Origin: Tectiglobus sp051009975
Lineage (GTDB): Bacteria > Pseudomonadota > Alphaproteobacteria > Rhizobiales > Hyphomicrobiaceae
Length of the DNA: 13,176 nucleotides
NCBI GenBank assembly: GCA_051009975.1
Contig: JBPCWA010000110.1
Location: 1-13,176, forward strand
Reading direction: 5' to 3'
Position 1 is the stretch's first letter. Each line of letters begins with the position of its first letter. Shown piece by piece: positions 7,227 to 13,176 of this stretch. The notes below the pieces were generated by a model. It was not told where the DNA came from. It worked only from the letters and a program-made list of their open reading frames with translations, and did no database searches. The position numbers and the translations under genes were made by a program.

Positions 7227-7889
7227 ATGCAGACAATTGAATCTACCGCGGAAGTCATTCATCCAGTCGAAGACGTTCAAGATGGACGAGAGACGACTTT
7301 GGCAGAGATTAATGAGACAATCGAGCAATTGGACGCCATGGCTGATGCCGCAGAGCAGCTCGTTGACCGGTTGATTTATAGTTGGGGGGCCGCGAAATAC
7401 CGACGCTTTTCTGCGCACTTCGAAGTCGCCGAGAGTCACGGCGAGGAAAGTGACGTCATGTTTGAGATACATACATTCGGTGAGGCCCTAGAGTTGGCTG
7501 CAGCGAGCCTGGGCAACCCACTCGCGTCGCCAGACCTTGCAGAAATCAAAGAGGCTGCAAAAGGTGCAAAGATGTCCCGTGTGGTGCAAGAGTCACTGCG
7601 CGCTGATCTGAGCTTGTTTCTGGTTCGTCATGTTCAGGACGTGGTCGAAGTGACCGAGAACAGCCTCGCTGGCTGGCAATCCGGTTCAAGCGCGCGGCCA
7701 ACGCCGGACGCGGTGAGGATGGTCTTCCGGAGGCATGCAGCCAACGTGCTCGACTTGGTCCAACTTTTGCCCGGATGTGACGTGGCGCAGGCGACAGCTG
7801 AGATTGAGCGATCTATCGAATTAATTGAAAAAGATACAGCTCATCAGCTCAACATGCTTGCGACCGACCAGTCTGTTACTCTTCACTAG
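7227..7889 (+). CDS. Hypothetical soluble helical protein, 220 residues
   Basis: I do not recognise the family. ATG 7227 is chosen because GGGGGAG (7215-7221) sits just before it; the frame is open further upstream to a TTG at 7152, but that part has no ribosome site. The protein has no signal peptide or membrane helix and is rich in Ala, Glu, Leu and Asp. Most of it looks alpha-helical: an N-terminal acidic segment, helices around TLAEINETIEQLDAMADAAE (residues 23-42), a central stretch with RRFSAHFEVAESHGEESDVM, a helix LRADLSLFLVRHVQDVVEV, and a C-terminal helix around ATAEIERSIELIEKDTAHQL. No Cys pair, Walker motif, helix-turn-helix or catalytic pattern stands out. Composition and codon use look like a real gene. 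It stands alone with 340-600-base gaps on either side and is co-oriented with the SDR and oxidase genes. Confidence 0.7.
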   Translation: MQTIESTAEVIHPVEDVQDGRETTLAEINETIEQLDAMADAAEQLVDRLIYSWGAAKYRRFSAHFEVAESHGEESDVMFEIHTFGEALELAAASLGNPLASPDLAEIKEAAKGAKMSRVVQESLRADLSLFLVRHVQDVVEVTENSLAGWQSGSSARPTPDAVRMVFRRHAANVLDLVQLLPGCDVAQATAEIERSIELIEKDTAHQLNMLATDQSVTLH

Positions 7890-8453
7890 CGAAATCGCGG
7901 CTCGGTGGCGGCGTCGCCACCGGGTGATCTATCTTATCAGAACTCTAGGTCATCTGAACGAGAGCTGTGGAAGCGTCTCAGATCCAATTGGAATGGCCAA
8001 GAAGGCAGCAAGGACGATGACCTGGAATCTTGGCGCATCCTGCTGGGTCAAGGAATTCCGCAAAAATCGGATGCTCCCGACCGACAACTCGTGACCACTT
8101 TCTGCTGAAGTTTAACTGAAATCTAGAGCGCAGGGATATTTCGAAGGATGATTGAACGGTGTTCGTTCTATGCATCTCAATTAGTGTTCGAGGATCTCAA
8201 ATGCGTTGCGTGTTACCGTAATTCGGCCAGGAACCAGTAGCGCAAACTGTAAGTGAGACGATCGTAGCCGTCCGCAAGTTGAAGACGATCACGCGAGGCA
8301 CGATTAAGTTTGGCTTTCAAGCCGGGAGACGGCACTGGCCAGAATTCGGCAAACCCAACCGCTCAGCTGACGACCTGTTATGGGGTGGCCGATGCCCCTT
8401 TTAAGCGTATAGTCGATGGAACCAAAGATCTCCCAGAAAAATCAAGGGCAGTC
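7890..8453. other. Gap between unknown helical protein and SDR gene
   Basis: Nearly 570 bases without a gene I can support. A frame from GTG 7905 to TGA 8108 would encode 67 hydrophilic residues but has no ribosome site and no resemblance to a known family. The frame of the SDR is open from TTG 8310, yet the 58 extra residues are not part of the SDR fold. A small dyad (8154-8168) and a weak G4/C4 foldback followed by TTTT (8382-8402) are the only structures seen. Confidence 0.4.
8154..8168. promoter_or_regulatory. Dyad GAACG-N5-CGTTC, possible operator
   Basis: GAACG (8154-8158) and CGTTC (8164-8168) form a perfect inverted repeat with a five-base centre, GTGTT, about 300 bases upstream of the SDR start. 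Spacing suits a dimeric helix-turn-helix repressor, but a 5-bp dyad arises readily by chance and no regulator gene is nearby. Confidence 0.2.
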
Positions 8454-8459
8454 TATAAT
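8454..8459 (+). promoter_or_regulatory. TATAAT -10 element before the SDR gene
   Basis: A perfect TATAAT lies at 8454-8459, 24 bases before ATG 8484. A transcript starting near 8466 would carry a very short leader containing GGAGG (8468-8472), placed 11 bases before the ATG. No good -35 box is seen at the proper distance, so this would need an activator or is fortuitous. It argues for the 8484 start rather than 8310 or 8466. Confidence 0.35.
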
Positions 8460-8483
8460 GGTCCTATGGAGGACGATACACGC

Positions 8484-9269
8484 ATGAATGACAATCCGTC
8501 GGCGAGCCCTCTCGACAGATCACTTGCGGGAAAATGCGCGCTCATTACTGGGGCAGCGGGTGGAATCGCCAGAGCAACTGCCATCGAATTCTCCTCTCGG
8601 GGTGCAAGTCTTGTGCTAACTGACCTGGATATTGGTGCGCTTCGCATGATTGGTGACGCCACAGGGAATGCCGAAGTACTGCTACATGAGGCCGATCTGA
8701 CGAAGGGAGTTGAAGTCCAAGAGCTGATCGCGCGCAGTGTCGAGCGATTTGGCCGGGTGGACGTGTTCGTCAACTGTGCCGGCGGTTACCACGCCTACTC
8801 AACTTTTGATGAAATCGATGAAGACGATTGGGATCGTGTCGTTGATCTCAATCTCAAGTCAGTCTTTCTTTGTTGCAAGGCGGTTGTACCAGTAATGAAG
8901 TCACATGGCTGGGGCAGGATCATTAATTTGGGATCGTTGGCAGGGCGCAGTACAAGCGCCGGCTCATCTCCGGCCCACTACGGTACAGCAAAGGCTGGCG
9001 TTTCTATTCTCACGCAGTATGTCGCAAAGGAAGTTGCCCCTTATGGCATTACTGCAAATACTGTTGCTCCAGGGACGACACTCACAGAGCGGGTGAAGAG
9101 CGTTTTGACACCTGCAAAGGAACGACAGTTTGTGGAACGCACGCCCGTTGGCCGTTTGGCTACTCCGAACGATATTGTTGGTGTGATTTCTTTTCTTGCA
9201 AGCGAAGAGAGTAGGTACATAACTGGCGCCACAATCGATGTGAACGGTGGGCGGCTGATGCTGACTTAG
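8484..9269 (+). CDS. SDR-family NAD(P)-dependent oxidoreductase
   Basis: A 261-residue classical short-chain dehydrogenase/reductase that interconverts a hydroxyl and a ketone with NAD(P)H. The cofactor loop is TGAAGGIA (22-29), where the usual last Gly is Ala. Asp47 in LVLTDLD at the end of the second beta strand favours NAD over NADP. NCAG (97-100) replaces NNAG. The catalytic tetrad is N123, S151, Y166 and K170 (HYGTAK). The C-terminus has the standard ...SRYITGATIDVNGGRLM end. ATG 8484 is preferred: GGAGG lies 11 bases upstream and the fold begins shortly after; ATG 8466 is an alternative that would add six residues. The gene ends 124 bases before the likely start of the hydroxy-acid oxidase on the same strand, so the two are probably co-transcribed. 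The substrate cannot be told; relatives act on sugars, 3-oxoacyl chains or hydroxy acids. Confidence 0.9.
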   Translation: MNDNPSASPLDRSLAGKCALITGAAGGIARATAIEFSSRGASLVLTDLDIGALRMIGDATGNAEVLLHEADLTKGVEVQELIARSVERFGRVDVFVNCAGGYHAYSTFDEIDEDDWDRVVDLNLKSVFLCCKAVVPVMKSHGWGRIINLGSLAGRSTSAGSSPAHYGTAKAGVSILTQYVAKEVAPYGITANTVAPGTTLTERVKSVLTPAKERQFVERTPVGRLATPNDIVGVISFLASEESRYITGATIDVNGGRLMLT

Positions 9270-9393
9270 TGTGAATAGCTCATGGCTTGCAATAACTACG
9301 AGGCCACAAAATCACTCGCTAGTGCGTCTTCCAATCAAACCCATTTCTGTCGGCAGCAAAGTTGCGCCCGAAAGACCGAGGATGGTGCGAACG

Positions 9394-10488
9394 ATGGATA
9401 GTCAAGAGTTTGACGCGCTCGAAACGCGCGCCTATCGACGGATGAGTCCCGGAGCGGCTGCCTTTTGCAAGTGCGGCGCGGATGACGAAATAACGGTTCG
9501 CGAGAACGTTGAGAATTGGCGCGGCTTGAGACTCCGGCCGCGCGTTCTGCAGGACATCAAGAGAGTTGATACGTCAGTTGAGTTGCTTGGGCGGCGACAC
9601 GATCAACCTATCATCGTAGCTCCTATGGGGCGGCATAGACTCTTTCACGATGAGGGTGAGCGCGCAACTGCGCGTGGTGCAGCTGTCGCTGGTTCCTGTT
9701 TCACTCTCGCAACGAATTCGACTGTGCTCCTGGAAGATGTCGCGGCGGCACGAGGGGCATCCCAACAGTGGTTCCAACTTTATCTTCCGCCAGTTCGAGA
9801 TGAAGCTGTTCCGTTGCTGGATCGTTTGGAGGGGGCAGGCTTTCAGGCGCTGGTCCTGACGGTGGATCAACCAATTGCGGGTCACAGTCCGCGCGCCATG
9901 CGTAACCCGATACCTCATCGCGACGACCTGAGGCACGTTAATCTTCCTGGTCAGCCGATTGCAAAGACCAATTATGACCCATCCCTCTCAGGCAATCTCA
10001 ACTATCCAACGACGTTGCCTGACGTCGAGTGGCTCGTTCGCCAAACCTCGATGCCGGTCATCATTAAAGGAGTGCTTAGGGCAGACGATGCCGTCCGCTG
10101 TGTCGGTGCCGGCGCGAAGGCAGTCATCGTCTCAAACCACGGCGGTCGACATTTGGATACTTCGATAACAACCGCTATGGCACTTCCAGAGGTTGCCTCT
10201 TCCATCGGCAAATATGTACAGGTTTTCGTCGATGGCGGAATTCGCCGGGGCACCGATATCCTCAAAGCTTTGGCGCTTGGAGCCGATGCGGTTCTTGTTG
10301 GACGACCAATACTCTGGGGGCTTGCGACAGACGGAGCAAATGGTGTGGCTTCGATTATCACTCATCTACGCACCGAACTCGAACGCGCCATGGCTCTGTG
10401 CGGGGTTTCGAGACTCACGATGCTAGATCCCGATCTCGTGTCATGCCCGCGCTTTCTGGCCGCTCATCCAGGCCCAAGGGCACATTAA
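9394..10488 (+). CDS. FMN-dependent alpha-hydroxy-acid oxidase/dehydrogenase
   Basis: A 364-residue TIM-barrel flavoenzyme of the glycolate oxidase / lactate dehydrogenase (LldD) / mandelate dehydrogenase family, oxidising 2-hydroxy acids to 2-oxo acids. Visible features: CGADDE (27-32), LRPRVL (47-52), PIIVAPMG (72-79), QWFQLY (125-130, FMN/substrate Tyr130), TVDQP (156-160), Lys225 in IIKG, the catalytic His249 and Arg252 in SNHGGRHLD (247-255), and DGGIRRGTD (280-288) with GADAVLVGRP for FMN phosphate. Phe24 occupies the place of substrate-binding Tyr24 of glycolate oxidase, and Ser165 that of Arg164, so the substrate may be unusual. ATG 9394 gives a family-like start; the frame is open from GTG 9271, directly after the SDR stop, and ATG 9382 is another option. 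GAGG at 9378-9381 is the nearest ribosome-like site. No membrane segment is visible. Likely forms an operon with the SDR. Confidence 0.88.
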   Translation: MDSQEFDALETRAYRRMSPGAAAFCKCGADDEITVRENVENWRGLRLRPRVLQDIKRVDTSVELLGRRHDQPIIVAPMGRHRLFHDEGERATARGAAVAGSCFTLATNSTVLLEDVAAARGASQQWFQLYLPPVRDEAVPLLDRLEGAGFQALVLTVDQPIAGHSPRAMRNPIPHRDDLRHVNLPGQPIAKTNYDPSLSGNLNYPTTLPDVEWLVRQTSMPVIIKGVLRADDAVRCVGAGAKAVIVSNHGGRHLDTSITTAMALPEVASSIGKYVQVFVDGGIRRGTDILKALALGADAVLVGRPILWGLATDGANGVASIITHLRTELERAMALCGVSRLTMLDPDLVSCPRFLAAHPGPRAH

Positions 10489-10996
10489 ACGGCGCAGCAC
10501 GTTTGATTTGCGGTCCAGACAGCAACTTATTTGTCGCTCGCGATTGCTGGCCAATTTGCCGCGACTCCAAGGTCGGCTGGACCGACTAGCAACGGCAGAT
10601 ATGGCTGAAACACTCCGAACTCCTACGGAATGCGTGAAGCTTGCCTCCAACTGCGACCACTAAAATCAATCGCAGTCCCTGCGTGGTCAGTGCGGGCCGG
10701 AGTGAGACGATAAACTGGCTCGACGGTCGCTATGAAGCTGCGCAAAAGAGCCCTCTTGGCCCAATTCCGCGCGCGGCCCGCTGCTCAGCGCCGGGCGTGA
10801 GCTTTTCATCGCCTTCTAGTCGACAGTGAGCTGCGGGCACCACACCGTATTAATCCACCGGACCATACGCAGCTGCAGCGATGGTTCACCCCAACTCCGC
10901 CTCAATCCAAATGGTGCACAATACGCCCGATTGGAGCCTCAAACAGCGTTCGTCTGCCCAGAGAATTGAATAGTTTCAACCACATAAAGAGCAGTG
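10489..10996. other. Gene-poor stretch between oxidase gene and tRNA-Glu
   Basis: About 500 bases without a supported gene. A plus-strand frame runs from before the oxidase stop to a TAA near 10663 and is Arg- and Leu-rich, but has no start or family match. A small dyad, GTCGG-CTGGA-CCGAC (10572-10586), lacks a T run. The sequence next to the tRNA 3' end would be the place for an island attachment site; I see no repeat of the tRNA end elsewhere in the window. Confidence 0.4.
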
Positions 10997-11071
10997 TGGC
11001 GCTCCCTAGGGGAATCGAACCCCTCTTTCCAGATTGAAAATCTGGCGTCCTAACCGATAGACGAAGGGAGC
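10997..11071 (-). tRNA. tRNA-Glu (anticodon UUC)
   Basis: On the minus strand the acceptor stem GCTCCCT (5' end at 11071) pairs with AGGGAGC (11001-11007 region). The D arm reads GTCTATCGGTTAGGAC, the anticodon stem CCAGA/TCTGG encloses the loop TTTTCAA with anticodon TTC, and the T arm carries GGTTCGATTCC. A G discriminator and an encoded CCA (10997-10999) complete the 75-base gene. All stems are intact. Glu tRNA genes are common sites for island insertion, but no integrase is seen nearby. Confidence 0.97.
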
Positions 11072-11082
11072 GCGAAGCGAAG

Positions 11083-11111
11083 CATATACGGTCCTTTGCT
11101 TCGCGTTGCAA
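11083..11111 (-). promoter_or_regulatory. Sigma70-type promoter of tRNA-Glu
   Basis: On the minus strand TTGCAA (11106-11111) and TATATG (11083-11088) are exactly 17 bases apart, with the tRNA 5' end 11 bases after the -10 box, giving a short leader. An 8-bp inverted repeat, GCGAAGCA (11077-11084) and TGCTTCGC (11097-11104), overlaps the promoter; it could be a regulator site or a hairpin ending the upstream secreted-protein transcript. Confidence 0.5.
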
Positions 11112-11168
11112 GCGCTTCAAGGCGAAACATGGCGGTGTAGGCTGCAGCGCAGCATATGCCACCGTCAG

Positions 11169-11663
11169 TCAGTTTGGAGATTTTTTGATCACCAACCGAC
11201 CGGTTAAATATGTCAGACCGCCCTTGTCGACGGGTTCGACCCGCCGACCCTCGTAGGAGCCGGAGACCTTTGCGCCAGTGTATCGACCGGTGCCTACGAA
11301 CGTTTTGAAGCTCGCCTTGAACGAAATGCCGCTGGGCCTCGCGCCAACGGCCGCACCATCATAGTCGGCACGCAACTCGGAACCATCTTCAAATTGCCAT
11401 AGCGCATAACCGTGAAATTTTCCCTCACCGTTTGTCAAATCAAACCAACCTTCGTAGCGATGCTTTGCGACTTCACCGTTCGCAAACACTGCAAGACCAC
11501 GGAATTTACCCACACCGACGACGTGTTTCGAATCATCGAAAACCTCTATCGTATGCGCCTCGGTAATGTGCATCACAGCTTGGTAATCGCGTTCGATCGT
11601 GTCGGCTAGTGCGCCGCAGCTCAACGTCAGCGCAAATAGAAGTGTCGTCAGTACGGTTTTCAT
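11169..11663 (-). CDS. Secreted beta-rich protein of unknown function
   Basis: A 164-residue protein with a clear Sec signal peptide: MKTVLTTLLFALTLSCGALA, probable cleavage after ALA at residue 20. Cys16 does not sit in a proper lipobox, so a free periplasmic or secreted product is likely. The mature part is built from short alternating strands with many Gly and aromatic residues, for example VGVGKFRGLAVF, EGKFHGYALWQF, GTGRYTGAKVSGSYEGRR, and ends GGLTYLTGRLVIKK. The repeated 'G.G.F.G...G.Y.G' pattern resembles small allene-oxide-cyclase-like beta barrels, which bind small hydrophobic ligands; this is a guess from pattern. ATG 11661-11663 has AGGGATA about nine bases upstream. It lies divergent from the phoD remnant and just upstream of tRNA-Glu on the same strand. 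Confidence 0.75.
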   Translation of the reverse strand: MKTVLTTLLFALTLSCGALADTIERDYQAVMHITEAHTIEVFDDSKHVVGVGKFRGLAVFANGEVAKHRYEGWFDLTNGEGKFHGYALWQFEDGSELRADYDGAAVGARPSGISFKASFKTFVGTGRYTGAKVSGSYEGRRVEPVDKGGLTYLTGRLVIKKSPN

Positions 11664-11848
11664 GATCGGGTATCCCTGACTGAGATCTTGGTCGTTTGAC
11701 TTTGTGTTGGCAACTCACCCCGATTTCAGTGTGCGAGCGAATATCTTGGGCCGCTGTGTCCTGTGGAACAGTCGCGAACCAAGTGTGCGCTCTAGCCCTC
11801 ACGTGAGACGCAGAGTGATCATCAAGGTCGCGCGTTGTCGCAATATCG

Positions 11849-11865
11849 TGATCTGACCGAGATCA
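11849..11865. promoter_or_regulatory. Dyad TGATCT-N5-AGATCA in a divergent promoter region
   Basis: TGATCT (11849-11854) and AGATCA (11860-11865) form a perfect 6-bp inverted repeat around GACCG, about 75 bases before the phoD remnant start and about 185 bases upstream of the secreted-protein start. TATTAA (11869-11874) directly after it could be a -10 box. The shape suits a dimeric regulator. It does not look like the CTGTCAT-type Pho box expected for a phosphatase gene. Confidence 0.35.
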
Positions 11866-11939
11866 GCATATTAAACTAGTCAGATAGTGGAGCTGAATCC
11901 TCTTTGCGCCGGTGGGGCAGTGACTACGGGAACTTATCC

Positions 11940-12440
11940 ATGAGTACCATCTCTCGGCGAGACCTTCTGGTTTCCTGTAGCGCATTTACGGCGACAGCTA
12001 TCTTGGGGATGGCTACGCCTGCCATCTCAAGGGCAAACCAAAGACCGGCTTTCAGCCATGGCGTTCAATCGGGAGATGTCAACGCGACATCAGGCATGAT
12101 GTGGGCACGAGCTGATCGACCGTCACAGGTGATGTTTGAGATAGCAACGCGCGAAGATTTATTGAACTCCGAAAAGTTGCACCCTCTGTTTGCGGATCCT
12201 CAAGCTGATTTTGCTGTTAAACGCCTGGTTACTGACCTTAGACCCATCAGGACATTTTCTATCGCCTACAACTTCAAGATCTCAGCAATATCAATGTGAT
12301 ATCCGCCCCCATCGTCGGTCGTTTTAGAACGGCACTGCAGTACTATTTTGCGTTGGGCCTGATGGACATCTGGCTAATGGGTGGGGCAATACAACTCGAG
12401 GAGCCACCACAGAACTGGCCGTAGGAGACTGAGCTTCAGA
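11940..12440 (+). pseudogene. phoD: Truncated, frame-shifted alkaline phosphatase D (PhoD)
   Basis: The start ATG 11940 opens a Tat signal peptide with the twin-arginine motif ISRRDLL and a hydrophobic stretch ending in ATPAISRA. The PhoD N-terminal domain follows: FSHGVQSGDVNATSGMMWAR and then ADRPSQVMFEIAT. The frame breaks near 12245, where one base seems lost: the intact reading would continue DLRP then QDIFYRLQLQDLSNINVIS and GRFRTA in the neighbouring frame. A third frame then carries GHLANGWGNTT (about 12364-12396), matching the 'GD.AGQGWGN' start of the phosphatase domain. Nothing resembling the metal-site motifs (HSGD, NHE) or the remaining roughly 350 residues is visible downstream. 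PhoD is a calcium- and iron-dependent exported phosphodiesterase/phosphatase used in phosphate starvation. Expressed as is, only a 119-residue fragment would be made. Confidence 0.85.
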
Positions 12441-13176
12441 GCATCGATCTAGGGAGCGTCTTCCACTGAGAACGAAGTGATCATTAGCTGGTATGGTTGG
12501 CGCTGTGGCCGGTCGACCGCATCCACACAAAATGCCGCGGGGGCGTTGACGATGAGCAGAGCAGCAGGCGCGGCCGGTGCGATTGGGGGCACACAACGCA
12601 GCTCGCGCTCCGCTCATCAACCCACTTCCAGGCACGGGCCTAGCGGCCAAGAAGTGGTCGCGTCCATCTCGACAGATTTCCGGGGCGATGCAAATCACCT
12701 AGTTGTGACGTCACGCAGACTTTGCTCGCTGGGCTTGTAGTGGTTGGCTTGGTCGCCATGGCACGTGGTGAGGATGGCCAGCGACATCATCAAAAAAAGT
12801 CCAACCAATCACAGTTGAGTGCGGTGAAGGGGCTTTCAGGACGCGTGGCTATCTGATCAGTTAGGATGGTCCGTTGTTGGAGTTCCGTGAGATCTCACCA
12901 AGCTGTGACCATTCACCTGGACAGTAAGTAATCCGGCATCATCTTGGCGGGTGGCACCAAGTCAGCAAGGTCCTGCGGGACGACCATTGCGTAAAGGCTT
13001 GGCAACGAGACCGCTCAACTCCTGGTAAACCTGCCGGATGACATGGCCGCTTTCAAGCAGGTCTATAGCGTGACACTCCTCGACGACGCACCCAAAGTCG
13101 AAATCTCCATGAGTTCCAATCGGAAAGGCGGAAGTCTCAACAGGTACAGTAGTGGCGTCTGTTCAGTATCCACAAC
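12441..13176. other. Right edge, no recognisable gene
   Basis: Over 700 bases after the phoD remnant show no homology that I can name; frames are short and broken, and this may be scrambled remains of the rest of phoD or unrelated DNA. In the last 180 bases a plus-strand frame (in phase with 13043, open after a stop near 12990) reads ETAQLLVNLPDDMAAFKQVY and later VEISMSSNRKGGSLNRYSSG, then leaves the window. It looks more protein-like than its surroundings but has no clear start or ribosome site and no known family. Confidence 0.4.

Noticed and set aside
7905..8108. 67-codon plus-strand frame after the helical protein
   Set aside because: GTG start without a ribosome site, mixed third-position bases and no recognisable domain.
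8382..8402. GGGG/CCCC foldback followed by TTTT, as an attenuator
   Set aside because: Only four or five base pairs; too weak to call.
8310..8483. N-terminal extension of the SDR from TTG 8310
   Set aside because: The 58 residues are not part of the SDR fold, and TATAAT at 8454 with GGAGG at 8468-8472 supports ATG 8484.
10572..10586. GTCGG/CCGAC hairpin downstream of the oxidase as terminator
   Set aside because: A 5-bp stem without a T run.
10902..11162. Minus-strand frame of 86 codons spanning the tRNA
   Set aside because: It reads straight through tRNA-Glu; the peptide segment PDFQSGKRGSIPLGS is the typical false translation of a tRNA gene.
12324..12698. 124-codon minus-strand frame opposite the phoD remnant
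   Set aside because: Arg-, Pro- and Ala-rich translation without domain or ribosome site, lying antisense to recognisable PhoD sequence.

Overview
The window looks like chromosomal DNA from an alphaproteobacterium of the Rhizobiales type, most likely a Bradyrhizobium relative. This is inferred from the style of the protein families (L,D-transpeptidase tail, PF04199-type cyclase, RraA-like aldolase, Tat-exported PhoD), from the moderately high GC and from mixed codon use. No species-level marker is present. I find no CRISPR array, integrase, transposase, defence module or biosynthetic cluster. The content is mainly carbon-compound catabolism and transport, with several decayed genes.

Left part (1-5100): the last 68 codons of a probable L,D-transpeptidase (+) converge on a complete SLC13-type permease with two TrkA-C domains (-, 503-2308). 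After a gene-poor stretch comes a cyclase-family hydrolase (+, GTG start at 2948) with a convincing sigma70-like promoter and ribosome site. It converges on a Gfo/Idh/MocA oxidoreductase (-, 4123-5100). Directly upstream of the latter, in the same orientation and 39 bases away, lies the wreck of a MalG-type sugar ABC permease (about 5140-5694). Its homology runs through more than one frame, so the oxidoreductase was probably part of a sugar-uptake operon that is now broken.

Middle (5830-10488): an RraA-like (4-hydroxy-4-methyl-2-oxoglutarate aldolase-like) protein, a non-coding stretch with a 17-base tandem repeat and hairpins, a soluble helical protein of unknown family, then an SDR dehydrogenase followed by an FMN-dependent alpha-hydroxy-acid oxidase, all on the + strand. 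The cyclase (lactone or amide hydrolysis), the two NAD(P)-dependent oxidoreductases, the hydroxy-acid oxidase and the RraA-like aldolase could together process a sugar-acid or hydroxy-acid substrate down to 2-oxo acids and pyruvate-like products. That pathway is inference from neighbourhood and family chemistry only.

Right part (10489-13176): a gene-poor stretch, a tRNA-Glu(UUC) gene on the minus strand with its own promoter and an encoded CCA end, a small secreted beta-rich protein (-), and a phoD (alkaline phosphatase D) remnant (+). The phoD remnant keeps its Tat signal and N-terminal domain but breaks into three frames and stops being recognisable near 12440. The last 700 bases hold no gene that I can name. 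Two decayed genes, long non-coding gaps and a tRNA gene in 13 kb suggest an accessory region under relaxed selection rather than a tightly packed new system.
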